Assembly: GCF_013376455.1 (NCBI RefSeq)
Contig: NZ_CP045504.1
Location: 992,001 to 1,056,000, forward strand
Direction: 5' to 3'
Source of the DNA: Desulfolutivibrio sulfodismutans DSM 3696
GTDB taxonomy: Bacteria; Desulfobacterota; Desulfovibrionia; Desulfovibrionales; Desulfovibrionaceae
Length of the DNA stretch: 64,000 nt
The notes below the pieces were generated by a model. The model saw only the letters and a program-made list of their open reading frames with translations, made no database searches and was not told the DNA's origin. Every line of letters starts with the position of its first letter. Position 1 is the stretch's first letter. The translations under genes were made by a program, and so were the position numbers. This document shows, one piece after another, positions 58,128 through 64,000 of the stretch.

Positions 58128-59285
58128 ATGCTCGTCTTCGCCCAATCCGGCTATTTTCATGACCTGCTGGACAGCTTCGCCCTGGGGGTGGTCATCTTAA
58201 ACGCCCGGGGACGCGTCTATGCCGCCAACACGGCCGCCGCCGCCTTGCTCGGCCACTCCCGGGAAGAGCTTCTCTCCGATCCGGCCGTGGCGGCGGACGT
58301 CTTTCGCCGGACGGACAATCCCAAGGCCCTGCGCCGCTATCTGCGCACGGCCCTGCGGCGCGAACATCCCGGCGGCCCGCTTCGTCTGCAGTACCGGGCC
58401 CTGGACGGGACGTCCCTGCACCTGTCCCTGACCTTCTCCCATCTTGTGGAGAACGAGAAGGTCTTCGGGGTCATGCTCCAGATCACGGACGTGACCGAGA
58501 TCATGACCCTGCATGAGCGGGAACGCCGCATCCTGGACGAAAAATACCGCGTGGAACGCGAGCGGGTGGAGAGCCTGCGGGCCCTGTCCTCGGCCGTGGC
58601 CCACCAGTTGCGCAACCCGGCCATGTCCATCGGCGGGCTGACGGGCCTTTTGCTCAAAAAAAGCCCTCCGGACGACCCGGCGCGACCCTTTCTTCAGGCT
58701 GTTCTGGAAGAGTCCAAACGGCTTGAGGCCATCGTGGCCGCCGTGGGCGAGGCCACCCTGCCCCTGTCTCCCCAGACGTCCTGCTTCTCCCTGCGAGATC
58801 TGGTCCAGTCCAGGCTGGCCCATGTCCGGGCCGTGACCGGGGAACGCGGACTGTCCGCCGTCTGGAACCTGCACGGCGACGATGGCCGCCTGTGCCTGGA
58901 CGAGTCGCTCTTGGGACAAGCCCTGGACGAGATACTGCTCAACGCGGCCGAGGCCTCACCAAGCGGCGGCCGGGTGGATGTGGCTCTTTCGGCGCACCGT
59001 ACGGCCGACGGCCACGCCGACCATGCGTCCATCACCGTCCGGGACCAGGGGCCAGGCATCGCGGCGGACATCATCCCCTTTCTGTTCGATCCATTTTTCA
59101 CCACCAAGGCCGTGGGAGTGGGCATGGGCCTGTGCCGGGCCAGACGCATCATGGCCGCCCTGGACGGCGAGATACGGGTGGACAACCATCCGGACGGCGG
59201 GACCGTGGCCATTCTCCAGGTGGCGGGGGCCCCCGCCCCAGACGACGACGCCGATGCCGAGAAGTCCCGGGAAGCTGCCGTCTGA
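58128..59285 (+). CDS. PAS sensor histidine kinase, cytoplasmic
   Basis: A 385-residue kinase without membrane segments. A PAS domain covers about 1-120 (LGVVILNARGRVYAANTAAA). A His-kinase dimerization helix with AVAHQLRNPAMSIGGLTGLL carries the H box in a divergent form (HQLRNP). The HATPase shows EILLNAAEASPSGG (N box), VRDQGPGIA (G1), and FTTKAVGVGMGLCRARRI (F/G2). It resembles the NtrB-like group. ATG 58128 has AAGGA upstream. It overlaps the aminopeptidase promoter region in divergent orientation and has no adjacent response regulator. Confidence 0.88.
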   Translation: MLVFAQSGYFHDLLDSFALGVVILNARGRVYAANTAAAALLGHSREELLSDPAVAADVFRRTDNPKALRRYLRTALRREHPGGPLRLQYRALDGTSLHLSLTFSHLVENEKVFGVMLQITDVTEIMTLHERERRILDEKYRVERERVESLRALSSAVAHQLRNPAMSIGGLTGLLLKKSPPDDPARPFLQAVLEESKRLEAIVAAVGEATLPLSPQTSCFSLRDLVQSRLAHVRAVTGERGLSAVWNLHGDDGRLCLDESLLGQALDEILLNAAEASPSGGRVDVALSAHRTADGHADHASITVRDQGPGIAADIIPFLFDPFFTTKAVGVGMGLCRARRIMAALDGEIRVDNHPDGGTVAILQVAGAPAPDDDADAEKSREAAV

Positions 59286-59553
59286 GCCAGGAGACGCCCC
59301 ACCCGCTCCGCCCCGTCCCGCCCCGCTCCAGTCCGGTCGGCCCGGCTGACAAGTCCACCTGACCGCCCCGGCAGGGGTCGACCACGGGGGGGGCAGGGCG
59401 TACCCGGCCATGCCGTCAGGCATCCCTTGCTTTTCTACGCCAAATGGATACAATGCCTCGTTTGAGCCTGACGCTTCTGGTCCAAAGGGATGGGATGCGT
59501 CGCGTCTTTGCGCGCCACAGGGGCCTTTCCGACACCAAGCAGAGGGAGAACAT

Positions 59554-59772
59554 ATGCCCAAGGAAGATGCGATTGAAGTCGACGGCATCGTCGAAGAGGC
59601 GCTGCCAAACGCCATGTTCCGCGTGAAGCTGGAAAACGGCCACGAGGTGCTGGCCCATATTTCCGGGAAAATGCGCAAGTTTTATATCCGCATCCTGCCC
59701 GGCGACCGGGTCAAGTGCGAACTGTCGCCCTACGACCTGACCCGGGGACGCATCACCTACCGCCTCAAGTAG
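59554..59772 (+). CDS. infA: Translation initiation factor IF-1
   Basis: IF-1 sits in the A site of the 30S subunit during initiation. The 72-residue OB fold reads [60 protein letters not shown] and ends RGRITYRLK, a near-universal IF-1 pattern. ATG 59554 has AGAGGGAG upstream. The gene stands alone. Confidence 0.96.
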   Translation: MPKEDAIEVDGIVEEALPNAMFRVKLENGHEVLAHISGKMRKFYIRILPGDRVKCELSPYDLTRGRITYRLK

Positions 59773-59832
59773 CGGCCCCGGACCAGGATCGAAACGCCGC
59801 CGGGCCGCGCGCTCCCGGCGTCGGAGAACCCC

Positions 59833-61440
59833 TCATATCTCCGACAGAAGTTCCGTCAGATCCCTGTTCACCTCCAAAAGCCGCTGCCGCAGATCGGTCT
59901 GGTCCGTCCAGGGCTTGGCCGACAGATCGTCCAGGCGTTGGCGCAGAAGCGCAAACTTGCCTTCCGTGTCCGCAAGCAGATACGGCCAGTCGATGCGCGG
60001 CCAGGCCTTTTCCGGATCGGCGGCGACCTTGGGCTCCGCCCCGGGTTGCAGGGTATATTCCTCCAGATAGTCGGGAACCCGCACGGACACCTTGTATTTG
60101 TCCCGAATGAGCCCGGCCAGGGTGGTCAGGGCCTTTGTCTCGCCGTGGATCAAAAAGATCTCCCTGGTTCCGTCCTTTAAGTGGTCGAGCCATTCCATGA
60201 TCTGGCTTTGCCCGGCGTGCGAGGAAAAACCGCCGATGGTATAGATTTTGGCGGCCACGGCCACCTCCTCGCCCAGGATGCGGATGAACGGCGCGCCGTC
60301 CACGATGCGCCGTCCGGGCGTCCCCATGGCCTGATAGCCCACAAACACGATGCTGGCCCCGGGCCGCCACAGGTTGTGGCGCAGGTGGTGCTTGATGCGT
60401 CCGGCGTTGCACATGCCGCTGGCGGAAATGACCACGGCCGGGCCGTCCAGGTCATTGATGGCCCGGGACTGGTCCGTGCTCTGGGTAAAACGCAGATTGG
60501 GCAGGGCCAGGGGATCTTCCCCCTTGTCGAGGAAGGCCCGGGTCTGATCGTCCAGATATTCGGGATGGCGGCGAAAGATCTCCGTGGCCTTGATGGCCAG
60601 GGGGCTGTCCACGAAAACCGGCATGTCCTCGGGGAGCATGCCCTCCTTGCGCAAAAGATGCAGGCAGAAGATGATCTCCTGGGTGCGCTCCACGGCAAAG
60701 GCCGGGATGATGACCTTCTCCCGCAGGCCGTAGCTGCGGGCGATGGCCTCGGCCAGTTCGGCCCGGCTCTGGGTCTCGTTTTTATGGTTGCGGTCGCCGT
60801 AGGTGCCTTCCACAAACAGGTAGTCGGCGTGGGCCACGGTGCTGGGGTCGTTGACCAGAAGCTGGTTGGGGCGTCCCAGATCCCCGGAAAAGACCAGCTT
60901 GGTCTGCGTGCTGTTTTCCTTGATCCACAGTTCCACGAAGGCCGACCCGAGGATGTGTCCGGCGTCGCTGAAGCGGGCCGTGATCCCCTTTGCCGGGGAA
61001 AAGTCCTGGCCGTAGGGCACGGGTTTTAAAAGCGGCATCACGGCCCGGGCGTCGGCCATGGTGTACAGGGGCTCGGCCCGTTTGCCGCCCCGGCGGCGGC
61101 TGGTGCGATTTTTCCACTCGGCCTCGGACTCCTGGATGTGGGCGCTGTCGGCCAGCATGATCTCCAGCAGGTCGCGGGTGGGCGGGGTGACGTAGATGGG
61201 GCCTGAAAACCCTGTCTTGACCATGCGCGGCAAGAGCCCGGAATGGTCCATATGGGCGTGGGTGATGATGAAAAAATCCATCTGCCCGGGATGGTAGACG
61301 GAGGTGTCCAGGTTGCGCCGCTCAATGGCCTCGTTGCCCTGATGCAGGCCGCAGTCGATGGCGAAACGGCTGCCCGCCGCCTCAAGGGCGTGGCAGGAAC
61401 CGGTGACGGTTCCGGCGGCGCCCAAAAATCTGATCTTCAT
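59833..61440 (-). CDS. Beta-CASP metallo-beta-lactamase RNase-like protein
   Basis: A 535-residue hydrolase of the RNA-processing beta-CASP group. The metal site THAHMDHSG (His61, His63, Asp65, His66) is followed by EGTYGDRNH, the beta-CASP domain, SASGMCNAGRIKHHL and a closing GFSSHAGQ and LIHGE with the last His ligands. Relatives act as exo- or endonucleases on RNA. ATG 61440 has AAAGGAG upstream. It is divergent from the LOG gene. The C-terminal 80 residues beyond the catalytic core are helical, of unknown role. Confidence 0.92.
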   Translation of the reverse strand: MKIRFLGAAGTVTGSCHALEAAGSRFAIDCGLHQGNEAIERRNLDTSVYHPGQMDFFIITHAHMDHSGLLPRMVKTGFSGPIYVTPPTRDLLEIMLADSAHIQESEAEWKNRTSRRRGGKRAEPLYTMADARAVMPLLKPVPYGQDFSPAKGITARFSDAGHILGSAFVELWIKENSTQTKLVFSGDLGRPNQLLVNDPSTVAHADYLFVEGTYGDRNHKNETQSRAELAEAIARSYGLREKVIIPAFAVERTQEIIFCLHLLRKEGMLPEDMPVFVDSPLAIKATEIFRRHPEYLDDQTRAFLDKGEDPLALPNLRFTQSTDQSRAINDLDGPAVVISASGMCNAGRIKHHLRHNLWRPGASIVFVGYQAMGTPGRRIVDGAPFIRILGEEVAVAAKIYTIGGFSSHAGQSQIMEWLDHLKDGTREIFLIHGETKALTTLAGLIRDKYKVSVRVPDYLEEYTLQPGAEPKVAADPEKAWPRIDWPYLLADTEGKFALLRQRLDDLSAKPWTDQTDLRQRLLEVNRDLTELLSEI

Positions 61441-61633
61441 TCCAGCTCCTTTGACGTCGCCGGACAACCGGCCCGGCGGCTTGAAATGCGTCGGCATTGC
61501 AGGCACAATCCCAGGACGTGCTGCAGGACCACGTCGTGGTTTTACAGCCCTGAAGCCTTGTTTTTATCCCAGGCGGCGGGAAATGAAAAGACGCCGTCTT
61601 CCCGTCGCGCCACCGCCCAGACAAGGAGAACGC

Positions 61634-62290
61634 ATGAACGGTTCCCGGCAATATCTCATCGACGACCTGTCCATGAAAGAGTCCTGGCGGCTCTTCAAAA
61701 TCATGGCCGAACTTGTGGACGGCTTCGATTCGTTAAGCGACATCGGCCCGGCCGTCTCCATCTTCGGTTCGGCCCGCATGACCCCCGACGAGCCCCTGTA
61801 CCAACTGACGGAAAAGCTGGCCGGGCTTCTGGCCAAGACCGGGTACACGGTCATCACCGGCGGCGGCCCGGGACTCATGGAGGCCGCCAACAAGGGGGCG
61901 TCTGCGGCCGGAGGCACCTCCGTGGGCCTGCACATCCACCTGCCCTTCGAGCAAAAATACAACCAGTTCCTCAACCTGCGCTGCGACTTCCGCTACTTTT
62001 TCGTGCGCAAGGTGATGTTCGTGAAATACGCCATGGCCTATGTGGCCATGCCCGGCGGCTTCGGCACCCTGGACGAGCTCTTCGAGGCGTTGGTGCTCAT
62101 CCAGACCCACCGCATCAAGCCCTTCCCCATCATCCTCATGGGCTCGGACTACTGGGGCGGGCTCGTGGACTGGCTCAAAAAAGAGGTCATCACCCGCAAA
62201 TTCCTGGGCGAAGAAGACCTGGACATGTTCCGCGTCTACGATACGCCCGAAGAGGTGGTGGCCTTCATCAAGCGCCACGTCATCATCTGA
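61634..62290 (+). CDS. LOG-family (TIGR00730) Rossmann protein
   Basis: A 218-residue protein with the family motifs GGGPGLMEAANKGA at 76-89 and PGGFGTLDELFE at 140-151. LOG enzymes are nucleoside-5'-monophosphate phosphoribohydrolases that cut ribose-5-phosphate from AMP-like nucleotides; several bacterial members have housekeeping roles. ATG 61634 has AAGGAGAA upstream. The next gene starts 8 bases downstream, so they are probably co-transcribed. The annotation lysine decarboxylase sometimes used for this family is not supported. Confidence 0.92.
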   Translation: MNGSRQYLIDDLSMKESWRLFKIMAELVDGFDSLSDIGPAVSIFGSARMTPDEPLYQLTEKLAGLLAKTGYTVITGGGPGLMEAANKGASAAGGTSVGLHIHLPFEQKYNQFLNLRCDFRYFFVRKVMFVKYAMAYVAMPGGFGTLDELFEALVLIQTHRIKPFPIILMGSDYWGGLVDWLKKEVITRKFLGEEDLDMFRVYDTPEEVVAFIKRHVII

Positions 62291-62298
62291 GGTCCGGT

Positions 62299-62793
62299 AT
62301 GGAAACGCACCTGCACATCCGGGACGTCGCCCCGGAAGCAAGCCTGGGCGCTGTCCGGGAGCTTTTCCGGGAATACGCCGCCTCGTTGGGGTTCGGGCTG
62401 GAGTTTCAGGACTTTGAAGCGGAACTGGCCGGGCTGCCGGGGCGCTATGCCCCGCCCGGCGGCTGTCTGCTGGTGGCCGAGGCCGGGGACGGCCCGGTGC
62501 GCTTCGGGGGCTGCGTGGCCCTGCGCGATCTGGGCCGCGGCGTGTGCGAGATGAAACGACTGTATGTGCGGCCCTGGTTCCGGGGCCAGGGGTTGGGGCG
62601 GCGACTGGCCGAGACGGTCATCGCCCGGGCCAAAAACATGGACTACGCCAGCATGCGCCTGGACACCATCGCCACCATGGCCCAGGCCAACGGCCTGTAC
62701 CAAAGCCTGGGATTTTCCCCCATCCCGGCCTATTGCCCAAATCCCATCCCGGGGGCCCTGTTTTACGAACTGCGCCTGGCGCCCGCCGCCTGA
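62299..62793 (+). CDS. GNAT-family N-acetyltransferase
   Basis: A 164-residue GNAT. The acetyl-CoA motif is CEMKRLYVRPWFRGQGLGRRL, followed by AKNMDYASMRLDTIATMAQA and the closing ANGLYQSLGFSPIPAYCPNP. The N-terminal half (VRELFREYAASLGFGLEFQD) is typical of small-molecule GNATs. The substrate is unknown. Its 3' end overlaps the convergent uvrC gene by 31 bases. Confidence 0.88.
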   Translation: METHLHIRDVAPEASLGAVRELFREYAASLGFGLEFQDFEAELAGLPGRYAPPGGCLLVAEAGDGPVRFGGCVALRDLGRGVCEMKRLYVRPWFRGQGLGRRLAETVIARAKNMDYASMRLDTIATMAQANGLYQSLGFSPIPAYCPNPIPGALFYELRLAPAA

Positions 62794-64000
62794 GGGCCGG
62801 GGACATTCCCAAACGCCTCCGCAGGGTCGTCCGGCGTCCCCAGTCCCGACAACAGGTCGCTGACCTTCCTGGCCTTGGTGATCCCGAATCCGGGGAGCGC
62901 CGCCAGGTCTTCCAGACTGGCCCGGCGCATGGCCGCCACCGTCCCGAAATGCGCAAACAAGAGTTTCGCGGTCTTGGGGCCGACCCCGGGCAGGCTTGCC
63001 ACCTCGCTTTTCAGGGCCGTCTTTTTGCGCGCCCGGCGTTGCCCGCCCAGGCAAAAGGCATGGGCCGCATCGCGCAGGCGTTGCAGAAACAGCAGTTCCG
63101 GGCTGCCCGGGGCCAGGTTCACGGGATTTTTCCGTCTCGGCAAAAACACCCGGTCTTCCATGTCCGCCGCACTGCGGCCGGACTTGGCGATGGAGGCCAG
63201 GGGAAAAAGCCCGGCCTGCCCGGCCTCCTCCATGGCCCGTTCCACGGCCCGGATCTGGCCCTTGCCGCCGTCGATGAGCAGCAGATCGGGAAACGGGGCG
63301 CCCGAGGCCAGACGCCTGGGCACAAAACTGGCCAGGGAAAGGTAGTCGTCCGAGGAACCCTGAAGCTCCGGAAAGGCGTAGAGGCGGTAATCGGATTTCT
63401 TGGGTCGGCCATCCTCGAAGACCACGCACCCCACCCGGACATCCGTGCCGCCCAGATGAGAAACGTCCACGGTCTCGATGCGCCGGGGGGATTCCGCCAG
63501 ATGCAGGGCCTTGGCCAGCCGGGCGGACATGGCCGCAAAATCCGCCTCCCGGCCCCGCTCGGCAAAGGCCCGGGCCGCGTTGACCTCGGCCAGCTCCATG
63601 AGCTTGCGCTCGTTTTTGCCGCGCGGCCCGGCCAGCTTGACCGGAGCGCCGCGCAGATCGGCCAGGGTCTCGGCCGCAAGCTCCCATCCGCCGTCGCCGT
63701 CCTCGCCGGGCATGGCAGGCGCGGATACGGCTGCCTCGGGCAAAAGGATGCGCGGCGGCACATAGCTCTCGGCACGGTAAAACTGTCCCAAAACGCCCCG
63801 CACGGCCTCGGCCGCATCGGCCGGATCCAGATTCGGCCAGTAGAAATCCCGCTTGTCCAAAAGCCGCCCCTGGCGCACGAAAAGGATGCTGGCCCCCAGC
63901 CCCCGGGGGGCCTCCTCGCCGGGCTCGGAACCGTCCCGGGCCTGGGCGCGGCTGCCGCCCGGCCCTGCGGACAGACCCAGCACGTCAAGATCCACCGGGT
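62763..64000 (-). CDS. uvrC: UvrABC system protein C, 5'-truncated by the window edge
   Basis: The visible 412 residues are the C-terminal part of UvrC, the nuclease that incises DNA 3' and 5' of a lesion. They include the RNase H-like 5' incision domain (TVDVSHLGGTDVRVGCVVFE, DLLLIDGGKGQIRAVERA, FLPRRKNPVNLAPGSPELLF, LRDAAHAFCLG) and the C-terminal helix-hairpin-helix pair (LPGVGPKTAKLLFAHFG, LAALPGFGITKARKVSDLL). The N-terminal GIY-YIG nuclease lies beyond the window. The frame is open to the last base. Confidence 0.95.
   Translation of the reverse strand, partial: PVDLDVLGLSAGPGGSRAQARDGSEPGEEAPRGLGASILFVRQGRLLDKRDFYWPNLDPADAAEAVRGVLGQFYRAESYVPPRILLPEAAVSAPAMPGEDGDGGWELAAETLADLRGAPVKLAGPRGKNERKLMELAEVNAARAFAERGREADFAAMSARLAKALHLAESPRRIETVDVSHLGGTDVRVGCVVFEDGRPKKSDYRLYAFPELQGSSDDYLSLASFVPRRLASGAPFPDLLLIDGGKGQIRAVERAMEEAGQAGLFPLASIAKSGRSAADMEDRVFLPRRKNPVNLAPGSPELLFLQRLRDAAHAFCLGGQRRARKKTALKSEVASLPGVGPKTAKLLFAHFGTVAAMRRASLEDLAALPGFGITKARKVSDLLSGLGTPDDPAEAFGNVPGPQAAGARRSS

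Overview
This is a GC-rich (my estimate, about 65%) chromosomal window from a sulfate-reducing deltaproteobacterium, most likely Desulfovibrionaceae. Supporting genes are the futalosine-pathway gene mqnA, a split ferredoxin-containing archaeal-type glutamate synthase, hypA/hypB for [NiFe]-hydrogenase maturation, feoA/feoB, and the block mfd, two parvulin-like chaperones, a RodZ-like gene, recO, glyQ, glyS. Assignment is by gene content and protein resemblance; no database was searched.

Layout. 1-3387: end of mqnA, an AT-rich two-repeat DUF1566 exported protein, and rsgA. 3904-6592: a small decayed element behind tRNA-Leu(GAG), with an AlpA-like regulator carrying a Cys-rich tail, two orphan AT-rich genes and two tiny overlapping membrane ORFs. 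6606-9593: secG, tpiA, pgk, rimI, where rimI has no stop codon before pgk. 9606-12100: Nudix hydrolase, DMT transporter, YccF protein, rhodanese-ferritin fusion. 12172-16503: a tightly overlapping operon of N-formylglutamate amidohydrolase, GCS2-type ligase, RimK-like ATP-grasp ligase and C39-like peptidase, which looks like a small-peptide or peptide-tag biosynthesis system. 16652-21787: glutamate synthase as three genes. 21788-22111: strong GC-rich hairpins. 22112-24442: L,D-transpeptidase, a bacterial cereblon-type CULT protein, DksA/TraR protein. 24698-28612: feoAB with two small exported proteins.

29306-38182 is an 8.8-kb integrated mobilizable island. It is bounded by a 60-bp perfect direct repeat of the 3' half of tRNA-Leu(CAA). 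It carries a tyrosine integrase next to the intact tRNA, paired putative arm-type sites at both ends, an AlpA-like regulator behind a cluster of palindromes, a DUF3987-like protein, and a ColE1-type mobilization cassette (mbeC, mbeA, with mbeB and mbeD nested out of frame inside mbeA). It also holds a crippled IS3 remnant and a low-GC two-gene CBASS-like anti-phage module: a patatin phospholipase plus a CD-NTase with a C-terminal sensor domain. The inferred logic is that the CD-NTase makes a nucleotide signal on infection and the phospholipase attacks the membrane. The island can excise with its integrase and be mobilized by a helper conjugation system, since it has a relaxase but no type IV secretion genes.

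38212-64000 is core genome: DUF554 protein, hypAB, an amphi-Trp protein, a large CHASE4-like/PAS histidine kinase, rpsT (TTG start), glyS, glyQ, recO, a RodZ-like protein, surA, a lipoprotein PPIase sharing a C-terminal domain with the RodZ-like protein, mfd, cheW, a secreted OB-like protein, an M29 aminopeptidase, a PAS histidine kinase, infA, a beta-CASP RNase-like protein, a LOG-family protein, a GNAT acetyltransferase and the 3' part of uvrC running off the window.
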